Assembly: GCA_027924645.1 (NCBI GenBank)
Contig: BSBN01000039.1
Span: 22,294,001 to 22,358,000 of the forward strand
Direction of reading: 5' to 3'
DNA length: 64,000 bases
Source: Cunninghamia lanceolata
Taxonomy: Eukaryota > Streptophyta > Pinopsida > Cupressales > Cupressaceae
The notes beneath the pieces are model-generated. The model saw only the letters and a list, made by a program, of their open reading frames with translations, was not told the DNA's origin and searched no databases. Positions 1 through 11,028 of the stretch are shown piece after piece. The translations under genes and the position numbers were made by a program. Every line of letters starts with the position of its first letter. Position 1 is the stretch's first letter.

Positions 1-600
1 TTGACCAAACTCTCTCATCTCAAAAGTAGTTAAAATACCAAACATTTGATCCCTAGAATACTTATCCAAATTTTGAGTTTCTTCAATAGCAGAAACTTTA
101 GCACTATAAGATTTTGGAAGAGTTCTTAGGACCTTCTTTACCACTTCACTCTCCTCCAGATTCCCACCAAGACCATTGATGGAGTTGACAACTTCATCCA
201 CTTTATGCACGTAGCTTGCAATATTTTCATCTTCTGACATCTTTAGGGTTTCAAACTTGGTCTTCAAAATCTACACCTTTGCTTGCTTGACCTTATCATC
301 TCCTTCATACGTACTTGCTAGCTTCTTCCAGATCTCATGAATAGTTTTGTAACTCATCACCTTCACTAATTAAAAATTAGAGACCGTTTAGAAGAGCACT
401 CCTTGCCTTGCCATTGTTCTCATATTCTTTAATCTCATATTCATCCTTTGGACCATTAGGGGGTATAGTATACTCTTTGTCAACTATCTTCCATATGCCA
501 TATCCTAGTGAGACAAGAAAGCATTCCATCCTGGTCTTCCAAAAAGCAAAATTTGTTCCATCAAACACTAGAACCTCCATACCTTTCTTATGCGCCATCT
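1..600 (-). pseudogene. Copia gag fragment, cut by window edge
   Basis: This is the N-terminal part of a Ty1/copia capsid protein, read on the minus strand from about 598. Its start (MAHKKGMEVLVFDGTNFAFW) has the FDGTN-x-FWK signature of copia gag with a UBN2-type domain. Further along, in a shifted frame, I read IWKKLASTYEGDD, SEDENIASYVHKVDE and LTTFEMRE, which follow the same order as the better copies at 15.9 and 60.2 kb. A stop and frameshift near 376 separate the two parts, so it is not translatable as one protein. The rest of the element lies left of the window. Confidence 0.85.
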
Positions 601-636
601 AGATCTACCCCAAGCGGTTAAGCTTCTTCAAGGAAC

Positions 637-652
637 TTAGCTCTGATACCAA
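637..652 (-). other. Copia primer binding site (initiator Met tRNA)
   Basis: On the minus strand the bases directly after the LTR read TTGGTATCAGAGCTAAG, the usual complement of plant initiator Met tRNA in copia elements. It lies between the LTR end at 654 and the gag start at 598, which fixes the element's orientation. Confidence 0.85.
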
Positions 653-653
653 T

Positions 654-2018
654 TGTTAGAATGCACAGGACAACTAAGAGGGGGGTGAATCATTTGTATG
701 TTAAAAATTTAAACCCTTAAAGCAATTTCAAACATCAACCACTTATAATGCATTAATAGAATGTAAACATATGAAGCATCAATGCAAACACATCCAAACA
801 CATAAGAACACTAGATTCATGTGGAAAACCCAATAAGGGAAAAACCACGGTGAAGATTAGCTCACAATATATATGAATAACAACACTGAAAATCAATAGG
901 CTCACTACCCAGAAGAGATAAGAAAGAAGAAGACTGTTAGAGAGAGATTCACTATCTCAAAGCAATAGGAGAGATCCACCATTGCTACTCTTTTCCATCC
1001 ACAACCTTGGCTCACTACCTCCAACAACTTCTAGCACACTAAAATGTAGACACCTTTTGGTCATTGCATTCTAGAGTCATAAGCATTTAAGTTCGCACAC
1101 AACTTCGCTGCCCTTGATTCACATTTGCATATCCATCTTTACCTTGCTCCACTCATCTTCATATTGCATTTATACCATCTACAACCGAGACCTATATCAA
1201 TTAGGTCGGTCTTAATGAAGTGTGTGCATTACATACATGAAACATCACTTAGGTTGGCACTAAACACTTATGCAGTGGAAAGAAGTGAAAGTGGACCATG
1301 TCAAGGGGTAACCAAGACTCAAATCTGTGTCATGAAGCTGCTCATCACATCCACAATCCACGAGGTACCTCTGCAAATGGCACTAGTAAGCTAGGTGGGC
1401 CAAACCTGAGCTAATGACCATATTCATGCTTCTCCAAGTCCAAGAACATCATGCGGACTAGAGAGAGACACTCCAAAGCATTCACACACCTTCCTAGAAT
1501 ACTCATCATCATCATAAACTTCTACAACATTGCTGCAACCGTCTGAATCAAAGAATGTCTTCATTATGCACATCAGGACACACTATTACTGATCACCAAC
1601 ACAAGAATTAATCTTGTGGAGCATCCCAACATTGGAAATTTTAAAGAATGGTGGATGCATATAATATAAGAACTCTCCCAGATCTGCAAGACATGAAAGC
1701 TCAATGCAGAGAAATGTAGAGCATTCTCATTTCTCCTAGACACCCTCCTTCACAATCAAATATTCTGTCAAACACATCTTCTACTTCTGTACAATCCAAA
1801 ACTTGAAACTCTAAATATAATAGCTCTGAACACTTCTGATCAATACTTCCAAACCGCACAAGCATATCTTCAATTAAGAAGAAATGCGGAGCATAACACT
1901 GAGGGTACCTCTATCACACTGCACACCTTTTTATCAAATTTTCTCAAAAGCACTTGGAAACCAAGTGAACCATCTACTGGGAGTTGGCATCAATGACAAC
2001 ACCAGCAAGTTTCCAACA
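654..2018 (-). repeat. Copia 5' LTR (minus-strand element)
   Basis: The stretch begins TGTTAGAATG and ends TTTCCAACA on the plus strand, giving the TG...CA borders of an LTR about 1.37 kb long. The left border abuts the primer binding site. The first 45 bases contain GGACAACT and GGGGGGTGAATCA, the U5-end block shared with the other copia LTRs here. The partner LTR would lie left of the window, so no target-site duplication can be checked. The open frames inside are not expected to be genes. Confidence 0.75.
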
Positions 2019-4081
2019 AAAAGTTAATGTTAAACATGGCTCTATCTTTACCTTTGCTCTTATTTACCATAGTCCCAATTGTTCTATCTTTTCACTTAAA
2101 ATCAAATCTTTTATATTTTTAAAGAAAAAGGTGCAGAGCACCCATACCAAATATATTAAAAACCAAATAGAAAGTACATAGGAGGCCTAGAAAGGGCAAG
2201 AAGGCACAACAACCAACAACAACCACGCTGGCCTACAAGGAAGCATTCCAAAAACCAACATTTTAGAAAAGGTAGCAAGCCAATGAGGAGAAACAATTGA
2301 AAAGACCTGGATGATGGGCGAAAAGCCATAATTACTAACCATAGGCATAATCATAATAAACTCCCAAAGTGGATCACTACCTACCTGAGAAGCCATAAAA
2401 GCTTTTAATGTGGAAAAATTAAATAAGCAGTGCCCAACAACAGCTACCAACCATTGTAGCAGGAAATAAAGGCAAAATCCATAGAGGATTTGCCCGTTGG
2501 GGTCAGAAAAGGACACCAAATTATCATCGATGTGACAGTCCTGGGAAGACATATGCGCAAGAGCATAAATGGTGAGATTTGAAAAACACCTCAACTGTTG
2601 TTAGCACCACCATCTAGTTCTCAACCAACTCTAGGGCCACCACCAAACACGAGACTATCACCTCCAACTAGAAACGCTTCCACCTCCCAACTCAAGGCTA
2701 GCACTAGCACCGCCACCAAGAGTACCCACAACATCACAACCAGGTTCTCCACCCCCAAGGACATCATTAACACCTCATCTAGCCACCCCACCACAACCAC
2801 CACCTCCCTACCTTCAGATCAAACACCACCAGGAAAACAACCATCTGCACCAGCCTGCTTCAAAATTGAAACCACCAAACACCCATCCTCTAGTATCGAA
2901 GCCAGAGGCTACACCTTATGCCACCACTAATCACCTTATTCCACCATACTTACCGCCTTTGATGAAGCTCAGGCACCATCCAACACCTCTACGCCAGACT
3001 TACCACCGTTGATGAAGTTCATGCACCATCAAAAACCTCTACACCTCATTTCATCACCAATCACTACCTACTCTTCCATAGATCCTATGGAAAGCATGAA
3101 TGAGCAACCTCAAGAAATAGGCCATCCGCAAAGAATAGACCAAAAGGAAGGAAAATCCAGCAATGGCACAATGCCAAGACATTTCGAGTGCCTCAAAACA
3201 CCTCTGAGGCTTAGGTGCCATCCTACATACTAGAACCACCTCCAACTCTGCTACCCACGTCACCTCCTTTACCAGGTCTGTCACATCCTTCCTCTCTAGC
3301 ACTTCCTCCAGTGCCTCCTCTCCAACCCATCAGGATCTCCACCAGGTCTAAATACCCCCACAGATCCGACGATAGCTCCAACACCATCTCCTAGACTAGA
3401 TCTACCACTAGTCTCACATCCAAAACCAACGACCAAACTAGTATGCTTGAAGACCTTCTCTTGCAGTTATATTTTCCATATCTCCAGGAGGCCCTGTGCC
3501 TAAAGTGGCCTAAATTACCAACTCCTTCAACAAATATTCAAAAGCATCGGCAGGGACCAGGTTCTAGGGCCTCTAACACCTTCGCATCCCCAATAAGTCC
3601 TCATTACTCACCACCATGTCGCTCCCTCACGTTGTCAACTCCCCAAGATGGGATATAATTTTCCCATCCCACCAGATCTTACCCTACCACCTCCTCCTCC
3701 AAGATTGACACCTCCACCACCTTTGGCACTACCACTAGTGCTACCATTCAACCACCTTCAAGACTTCCACCCGGTTCAAAAACCTCCCATAAAACCACAT
3801 ATTGGCCAGCACTTCCAGTGGCCAAAACAACTTCGACGTCTTCACCACATGCCTCTTCATCCCTTCCACAACCTTGATGCTAGACTCCAAGAAAAATGCC
3901 GCTCTTAGCCTTCTCCACCTGAGCCACCCCCAGCGCCTTCCTACTTGGTCGAAAAAGCAACCCAACCATCTCGGTCGTCGTCACCATCTCCCTCTTGGCC
4001 ATCCTCACCGCTTACCACCAGTCTGCTCCCACTCCCGCTCTTCGCCATCGTCAACTGGTGAAGATGAATTGCAAAGTCATT
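2019..4081. other. Unassigned C-rich block between direct repeats
   Basis: From about 2600 to 4070 the plus strand is rich in CCACC-type runs, which create proline/threonine-rich open frames that I regard as compositional. A 17-bp identical direct repeat (AAAATCAAATCTTTTAT) sits at 2098-2114 and 4139-4155. On the minus strand the left end carries a small stem, GGTGC-TCT-GCACC (about 2129-2142), followed by a T/A-rich tail, which resembles the 3' end of a plant LINE, but I could not recognise a reverse transcriptase. It could be a truncated LINE or other insertion. Confidence 0.35.
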
Positions 4082-4210
4082 AAAATCAAAGGATGTGGGA
4101 AGGAGGATAGGCAAGTAAATGATTTTTTTAGCTTTAATAAAATCAAATCTTTTATTAAAGCTAAAAAAATCATTTACTTGCCTATCCTCCTTCCCACAAC
4201 CTTTGATTTT
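4082..4210. repeat. Near-perfect 61-bp-arm hairpin
   Basis: Bases 4082-4142 and 4150-4210 are reverse complements with a single mismatch, separated by a 7-base loop TCAAATC. The same short peptide therefore appears in open frames on both strands. The loop lies inside the 17-bp direct repeat that also occurs at 2098-2114. It could be an inverted duplication made during an insertion, or a source of small RNA. Confidence 0.9.
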
Positions 4211-4639
4211 CACCTTCACAGGTAATTAATTCTATTTAATAAATTTAGCTTCTCATTTATAATATTAAAGCATTCTATTTTTACCTTTTACCTATAAATA
4301 AAGACATTTCTCTTTTTCTTATCTTGCAAAATATTTCCCTATTTTTATAGGTTAAAATTTTCACTTTGATAAATTGTGGCCTTTTAATTTAACATTGGGC
4401 TTGAAATATTTAAAAGTGGGCTCAAAATTAATATTTACAAGATGCATATAAATTTCCTTTGTCTTTAATTATTGGTGGGCCCACACTTTTCCATGCCATC
4501 CTTCCCTTGACCAATAGTAGAGGCTTTCAACAGATCCATGGGCACTCCATTAACAACTCCCTCTAACTATTAGATTACTTACATCTATGGTTGGTGGGGC
4601 TTCATTTTATCAAAGCTCCCAAACTTTAAAAATGTCCAC
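4211..4639. other. AT-rich spacer, nothing recognised
   Basis: This is T/A-rich sequence with no credible open frame. It follows the hairpin and leads into the gypsy polymerase relic. The first bases (CACAGGTAATT) look like a splice donor, but nothing else supports an exon. Confidence 0.4.
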
Positions 4640-5224
4640 TAACCATCCATCTTGAAAGACCTTACAAATATAGACTAAATCCTAAGAAATGTGTGTTTGG
4701 AGTTGATAATGGCCACCCATTGGGATTCATTGTATCTCATTAGGGCATCGAGGTGGATGTTGAAGATATTGTTGTTATTATTAACATGCCTCCTCCAAAG
4801 AACCTCTTGCAACTTTGTAGCCTCTAGAGGAAGGTTTAGGTGATTAGATGATTCATTGTACAACTAGTAGACAAAACATTACCATTCACCAAACTCTTAA
4901 AGAAAGATGTAAAATTCAAATGGAATGCAAATTGTCAAAAGGCATTTGAGGAAATGAAATAATAATTGCTAGATCTACCAATATTGATGCTTGTTGTTCA
5001 CAAAAAATTGCATTGTTATATTCATCAACCACTGAGCCCAAGTTATTAGAGGTCTTTTGGAACATAACAATGAAAATAAAAAAAAGAGAATGTTGTCCAC
5101 TAGTTAGGTGCACCTTATTTGAGATTATAGAACATGGTGTACACCAATGGAAAAATTATGCTTGGTTGTTGTATTCTCTTCGCAAAAATTGAGACATTAT
5201 ATGATACATGTAGAGACATGTGTA
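4640..5224 (+). pseudogene. Ty3/gypsy reverse transcriptase / RNase H relic, part 1
   Basis: In one frame from about 4650 I read RLNPKKCVFGVDNGHPLGF, then IVSH-stop-GIEVD, MPPPKNLLQL and FTKLLKKDVKFKWN, ending KAFEEMK. This is the C-terminal part of a gypsy reverse transcriptase (the NPKKC-x-FGV block) and the start of RNase H. It contains many stops. The frame runs up to the target site of the copia at 5225 and resumes at 9059, so this is the left half of one older gypsy copy. It cannot encode a working enzyme. Confidence 0.85.
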
Positions 5225-5604
5225 TGTTAGTGACATTATCTTTCTAGTTAGCTTTTATCATGTCAAGGAGATTTCTATTCACACTATTGTAAGTCTAACT
5301 TTGGGATTCTTGCCTTTTTGTCTCACCTCATGTGGTGAAGACATGTGTACTCACCTTTGTGAGACACCTACTTCATGCAAACTTGCCACTTGCTCAAACA
5401 TGTGGCACTTGAACAAGACAAGTGTTGCACCTATGGAGGGTTACTCAGTCATTTTGTTCGACCTTCTAACCTCCTCATGCTTGCCTATTTAAGTAAAACT
5501 TCTATGTACATTTCATTCATCTTTTGGCAATGTAATTTTGGTTATTGTGTGCAAAATAGCTTTGTGGTTATATTATTGCTTGATGATCCTCACTAATCCC
5601 AACA
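5225..5604 (+). repeat. 5' LTR of short copia
   Basis: Begins TGTTAGTGACATT and ends CCCAACA, directly followed by the primer site. It lacks about nine bases after TGTTAGTG that the 3' copy keeps, and otherwise matches it closely. The open frames that appear in both copies are LTR shadows. Confidence 0.85.
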
Positions 5605-5616
5605 TGGTATCAGAGC
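5605..5616 (+). other. Primer binding site
   Basis: TGGTATCAGAGC follows the LTR end without a gap and is an exact initiator Met tRNA complement. Confidence 0.9.
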
Positions 5617-7418
5617 TTTGCATGTAAAATTCTGCCTGTTATAGCAAATCCCGCACCTAGCCAAGTCGAAAGATCCTTGTAGAGCTAGGAATTTTTTGTC
5701 AAAAAAACAAATTTTTTTTTAGAAAAATCTGACTTTGGGCAAGATTTCTAGGCAAAATTTTTAGTTTTTTGACCCGAATCTGGTCATTTTGTGGCAAATT
5801 TAACATTTTTCTATTTTTTTGGGCTCATTTTTGGCTACCACCTCTGGTTTGTTCCACCAAATCTCGTGCTAGAGTTTACAAGCCCTCATGACCGCCATTA
5901 CAATGTTTGTATGTTACGGGTCACGAGCTTCAAAGATTGGTCTATGTTAGGGCTTCTATTCATCGCCCCACAGTCAGGGACATCCATTGACACCAGACAT
6001 TTATGCAAGGTCGATATTTTCCTACAGTATCCATGTCCTATGAAGGCTGACAGGCTATTCGGCTTCAGGTTTTCATTGGTGATTGTGGTCAATTTCTGGT
6101 TGCTGTTTGCTCTCTGGTTATAGCTCCTTCGATGGCTTCACATCTCCAATCTTGGTCGCCATTGTTCATGCATAGCCAAAACCTTCCACAGTCTTCTCTC
6201 TTCACAGTCGAATTCACTTTATAGCCTCTGCAGGGTTCATCCATTGAGTCCAAGATTATCTTGTGTAATAGGCAGAGGGTTCACAGCACATAAGGCATGT
6301 GAATCTTGAAGAAGTTGTGTGGAGAAAGACACATTGGTGGCATTTCTGATGGTTTCTCATGACGCCAATTTGATACCTATTTGATTCGATCTCGAAACTC
6401 TTATCCTTTGGCGGCCTCTCTATAAGACCAACAGCCTTGTTCAATGGCCATTCACTTGCAATGCCCCATTCGGGCCTTTTTTTTTGGTAATTAGTTTGTT
6501 TTGTAGGTCGTTTGGCGCAGGCCATTCTTAAATATCATCCACTTCAACAGTCAAAGGTTAATTTGGGCCAATAAAAATAGGACAAATATTTACCACTTTT
6601 TATTGTGAATGAGGTGTAAAATTGCTATTGAGTGTTTGAACATTGAAGTGGATGATATTTAAGTAGAGTGTTTGGTGCATCCCGTGGCCTTGTCGGCCTA
6701 CATTTGACCTAATCATTCACAAGACTCAGCGTTTACGCCGTCAATCTCTCTAATGGTTTCTGTATGATTGTAGTTAGCATTTAATGTTAATTGATGTTAA
6801 CTTTAATTGTTAGTTAGTCACCATTTTATGCTATCTTATGTAACTACTAACATTTTTTTGTAAATATAACAGCAATTGTAGTGTTAACACTTTATGCTAA
6901 CCTCTAGTGGTTAGTTGATCACTGGAAGATAGTATTTTATACCATAGAAAGTTGAATTTGCTAAAAAAAAATTCCTTGAAAAGACCTTGATCTTGCATGG
7001 TGTGTGCAAAGAGGGTTTTTTTTTTTATTTTGCCGTAACTTTCGCCTACCGAGGAGAAATTGGGCATATTTATAATCGACAGAAAGCTAGTTCCGGCACC
7101 AACAAAGCTACATTGAGATGATTTGGGAACTGTCTCATTTTCTCAAACTTTTTCCCCCTTCTTTGTACAACAAGTTAAGCAACTCGTAAAACAATTGTAT
7201 CTTTTGATTGGCAACTTGAAATCGAGTGTAGTTTTTTAGAAAGTGAATAATTTTTTGAGACTAATCTATTGGAAACAATTTTGCACTATTGTTATAAAGT
7301 GGGTAAAAATATTGAGTTATAGGGGGTATCTAGAGTCATGTCTTGTGTGCACTTCCATTTCTCCCTCAATATTTCTTTTCGCATTTCAAAACAAATCTGC
7401 AAACAATCTAAGTAAAGC
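5617..7418 (+). other. Long leader between primer site and gag
   Basis: About 1.8 kb without a recognisable protein. Open frames at 5791-6123 (+) and 6256-6525 (-) match nothing I know and have no supporting signals. The stretch has T-runs, an inverted-repeat insertion-like unit at 6527-6663, and AT-rich sequence with several GTTA/TAAC repeats at 6760-6920. Such a leader is long for copia and may hold packaging sequence or later insertions. Confidence 0.5.
6527..6663. repeat. 137-bp unit with perfect 21-bp terminal inverted repeats
   Basis: CTTAAATATCATCCACTTCA at 6527 onward is matched by its reverse complement ending at 6663, perfect over 21 bases, with further partial pairing inward. Size and layout fit a MITE, but I see no clear target duplication. 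A flanking imitation of TGTTTGGTGCA occurs on each side (about 6507 and 6677). Confidence 0.6.
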
Positions 7419-8400
7419 ATGGAGCCAAATCATCCTATCAAACCTCTAACACCCTTTAACAATCATGAGTGGAAACCCAATATTCAACTTATGCTAAAGG
7501 ATAAAGGATTATATAGAGTGACTATGGGCATAGAAAAAGAGCCAAATGCTATCAAAGATAAAGAAAAATGGTTTAATAAGTGTGATCAAGCCTTTGGGTT
7601 CTTATGTCTAAGTCTATCTCTTGAACTTTTGTTCCATGTTGAAGCCTTGAAAACACCCAATGAGGTATGGCAAGCCTTAGAAAAACTCTTTGGGAAGGTT
7701 GATGAATTAAAAAGTCAAGAGTTTGTAAATTAGCTCATTAGTTTGAGCCCTAGAGATTTTGATACCTTAGAAGATTATTTCACAAAATTTAAATCATTGA
7801 GATTACAGTTAAAAGAATGTGGGATAGATAAAAAATAAGATCAACTCATACTTTCTATGCTTTCCAAACTAGGTCCTGAATATTTTGTCTTTGTATCTTC
7901 TTTTTATACCACCAAAAGGGCTTTTGGTGCAACATGGAAAATGCCTACTTTGGATGAATTCATTGTTGACTTAACAAGGGAATATGATAAATTGATACAA
8001 ATGGGCACCATGAAGAATTATAAACCTCATGCTCTTGTTACTGGAAATTGAAAAAATAACAAACCTGAGGAAAATAAAAGGACAAAGAAATCAAGAAAGA
8101 TAAGAAATCTGAATTCTCAAAATCAAACACTCAAAGCTTTTCAGATCAAGGAAAAGAAAAAGCTAATTATACATATTGCAATAAAACTAGGCACAATGAG
8201 CAGAAATGTTTGAAGAAGAAGATCAATCATCTTACCAATCTTCTTGAAAAGCATAATATAAAGGATCTTGAATCTAACCAAGAGTCATCATCAACACCAG
8301 ATACAACACTAGAAACATTTAAGGGCCATGTTCTTTTTGCATCTACAATCTCTAAGTCTGGAACATGGATTCATGATTCCGAAACCTGACATCACTGCAA
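7419..8400 (+). pseudogene. Copia gag with knuckle and protease stub
   Basis: The frame starts at the ATG at 7419 (MEPNHPIKPLTPFNNHEW). It has a UBN2-like capsid core (PNEVWQALEKLFG, then a second stretch 7857-8051 with LSKLGPEYFVF). A stop at 7731, a second near 7837 and another at 8049 interrupt it. Near 8165-8210 a zinc knuckle reads YTYCNKTRHNEQKC: the first Cys is replaced by Tyr, the rest keeps C-x4-H-x4-C. At about 8360 GTWIHDSE marks the start of the aspartic protease, with DSE where DSG is expected. The coding trace then ends, so the whole pol is deleted. Confidence 0.85.
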
Positions 8401-8669
8401 TCATCACCTATTGCTACATCAGAGTTCAGAGTTGCTTCACAGAAGGCTTCCAAAGATTCTTCACAACAAGATTATTACCTTCGGGTATTTTTTATAGTGT
8501 CTAGAGTACACTTTCTTGTTTTCTCTCTTTTGGAGGAAATTTTTTTCCCACAAGGTTTTCTTTCTTTCTCCATCTTATGAGAGATGCATTTATACATGGG
8601 TACCTAACATGGCCTAGTTTCCAAGACCCATAATTGTTTCACTACTCCCTAAGTTGTACTTGAGGGGGG
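8401..8669 (+). other. 3' untranslated end with polypurine tract
   Basis: No coding trace. It ends in TTGAGGGGGG at about 8659-8669, the polypurine tract that primes plus-strand synthesis, directly before the TG of the 3' LTR. Confidence 0.7.
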
Positions 8670-9058
8670 TGTTAGTGTGAAAAGTGACATTATCTATCTA
8701 GTTAGCTTTTAGCATGTCTAGGAGATTTCTATTCACACTATCTTTAGTCCAACTTTGGGCTTCTTACCTTTTTGTCTCACCTCATCTGGTGAAGACATGT
8801 GTACTCACCTTTGTGAGACACCTACTTCATGCAAACTCGCTATTTTCTCAAACATGTGTCACTTGAGCAAGACAAGTGTTGCACCTATGGAGGGTTACTT
8901 AGTCGTTCTGTTCGACCTTCTAACCTCCTCATGCTTGTCTATTTAAGCAAGACTTCTATGTACATTTCATTCATCTTTTGGCAATGTAATTTTGGTTATT
9001 GTGTGCAAAATAGATTTGTGGTTGTATTATTGCTTGTTGATCCTTGCTAATCCCAATA
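8670..9058 (+). repeat. 3' LTR of short copia
   Basis: Starts TGTTAGTGTGAAAAGTG and ends CCCAATA, where the expected final ACA has become ATA. It pairs with 5225-5604. Confidence 0.85.
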
Positions 9059-9570
9059 GTGTCATCATAAAAGAAGATCCTCTAAAATACATGCTGTCTA
9101 AAGTTAATCTTTTAGAATTTATCACATGTTGGGTGATTCTATTTTTAGAGTTTGATCTTAAATTCATCTCCCAAAATTTTATTAAAGGATAAGTAATCAT
9201 TGGTCAATTAATTGAAACACCATGCCTTTCTCATCCACCTATTGATACATCATTCCCCAATGAACAAATATTACATATTGACTCCTCCTCCCCTTGGACC
9301 ATGTTTTTCAATGGATTTACGTGTATGACTTGTTTGGGGATGGGAATGATTTTGATACTTCCCTTGGGAAAACTTATACCCCTATCATTTGACTTGATTT
9401 TTTCTATTCTAACAATGCAATTGAATATGAGGCATTGATTACGAGGTTACATGCAACCATTTCTTCAAAGGTTAAATTTCTTGACATTCATGGTGATTCA
9501 CACACTCATAACTAGAGGAATCATGGATAATTATAAACCAAAGCTTGATATGATAGAAGTCATGGTAAAC
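9059..9570 (+). pseudogene. Ty3/gypsy RNase H relic, part 2
   Basis: The frame interrupted at 5224 continues here: IIKEDPLKYMLSK is the conserved end of the connection between polymerase and RNase H, then LEFDLKFISQNFIKG, and a second RNase-H-like stretch SSPWTMFFNGF. Later pieces (NAIEYEALI, KVKFLDIHGDS) need a frame change and match the usual N-x-AEYEA and YGDS positions. No catalytic centre is complete. The trace fades near 9570. Confidence 0.8.
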
Positions 9571-9679
9571 CATAGCCAGGATGTTAGCACCCCATGTGAA
9601 AATAGTACCTTGCTCTATACACTGAATGATGGGTGCCTAGCACCATTTAAGTCAGGTTGAGGCATTGTCTCTTGACAAC

Positions 9680-10100
9680 CTCGATGCAATCAAACCAATG
9701 AGGAATTTCCTCAAGAGAGGAATGCGAAGCCTAGGTATTGAAGTAAGCTAAACTCTTGACTACTCTTCAGGACAAGTCACACCCATAATCAAAGCCCAAG
9801 ACGCCTTGTCATCAATAGACTCACTAGTAGGTAGAAAAAGTGGATGTCCTCCCACAGGGACTCCTAGGATGCAATAGACATCATATAGTGTAATGGTCCA
9901 CTCTCTTGAGACTTCACAAATTTTGAAAGTGTTCCTATCTGCATCCCAATAGGTCAAGATATCACAATAGATGCGAGAGGTACGATGAACAACATGAATC
10001 TGACAACAAGATCACCAGGAGATAAAGCATCATACATCTTAGACAACCACAACTTCTCATGGTTTGCATTCCAATGAATGTGCATATCTTGTCATCAGAA
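9680..10100 (-). pseudogene. Plant mobile domain (PMD) fragment
   Basis: On the minus strand, from 9957 down to 9760, the frame reads TYWDADRNTFKICEVSREW then TITLYDVYCILGVPVGG. This matches the core of the plant mobile domain (W-x-P-x-T-H-T-F ... E-x-TITL-x-DV-x-x-L-x-G-x-P-x-x-G), a family often carried by plant transposons and also found in MAIN-like host proteins. Weak continuation is visible upstream to about 10100. Only about 100 residues remain, much shorter than a full domain, so I call it a relic. Confidence 0.7.
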
Positions 10101-11028
10101 TAAAACTTTCATTATATCTTGTTAAACTCAAAAAATCCAAACAAAATTGTAAAACTTATGAAAATTTCACAAAAAAAGTGTATAAGACCTAGAAAATTAT
10201 AATAAATTGATGAATTCAGTATTCAAATTAGACCAAAATGGAGTACCATAAATGTCAGAAAACATCAAATTTTAGTTAGAATTCAACTGGTTGGGTCGCC
10301 CCTTTTAGCAGACCTTTAAATCTCCCCTGGGTGACCTTGTTGCACAGCCAAATCTCCCTCGATCGATTTAGGCTGGTGAAAGGGGCAACCCAGTCCCACA
10401 CCCCATCATGTCAAAAACACTCTAAAAAATGCAAATTTTGACTAATTTCAGAAAATGAAAGATTGACTCTACTCTAAACGATGAACCTAACACAATGCAA
10501 CAAGAAAAATTAACAAAAATAGACACATACATGAGATTTTTCACAAAATGAAAACTAGGGTTTATAAGAGAATTTTTGATTAATTTTGTCTGATTCTCAA
10601 CAGCAGGAGGAATAGTGACCATCTTTGCAACACCCTCAGTGATATATTTCCAATGACTGCTTGCGCAACTAATTTCGTCAACGTTTCACTCTGTTCACTC
10701 TGATTTCTCCACTCTTTTCCTCTCTTAGATTAGTTTGTTTTACGCATTTTAGAATAGTTTTTTGCTTTTATGTATCTTTTGTGCTCTCGTTTTGTGTGAT
10801 TTCATCCGTATAGGTCTCCTTGACAAAGAACGTAACTAGGTGAACTCACGATGTAATTTATGGTATGTTCGGTCATTTCAATTTTCATTGTTTATCTTGA
10901 TACATTTAAAATGACAAACTAATGCTAGTTATTGTAGATACTATTATGAGAAATTGACAACAGGTAAGGCCTATTTCAAGAATGGTACCTACTTTTCATG
11001 TAGACTACCATCCCCGAGGGGGAAAATA
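10101..11028. other. Unassigned, probable gypsy 3' end
   Basis: No credible gene. A motif near 10275-10415 (GGTGAAAGGGGCAACCCA) recurs in changed form at 11588-11610. The last bases (CCATCCCCGAGGGGGAAAA at 11010-11026) look like the palindromic/polypurine end of a gypsy element just before an LTR. Confidence 0.4.

Larger units (their letters stand above)
5225..9058 (+). mobile_element. Short copia element, gag only, nested in gypsy relic
   Basis: A 3.8-kb copia element with 380/389-bp LTRs, an exact Met-tRNA primer site, a 1.8-kb leader, a broken gag, a protease stub and a polypurine tract. Reverse transcriptase and integrase are missing, so it must have moved with help from another copy. 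The flanks GTGTA (5220-5224) and GTGTC (9059-9063) look like an aged 5-bp target-site duplication. With one copy removed, the gypsy RNase H frame reads through, which confirms the borders. Confidence 0.85.

Noticed and set aside
637..652. tRNA-like sequence at the primer sites
   Set aside because: Only the short 3' complement of tRNA is present at each primer site; there is no cloverleaf.
2598..3908. Several Pro/Thr-rich open frames on both strands
   Set aside because: They follow the CCACC composition of the block, overlap in several frames, and show no domain or start context.
5220..5596. Open frames of 73-90 residues repeated at 8755-9050
   Set aside because: They are the two LTRs of the short copia element.
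5791..6123. 110-residue frame in the leader of the short copia
   Set aside because: No recognisable domain, hydrophobic composition from T-rich sequence, no conservation signal.
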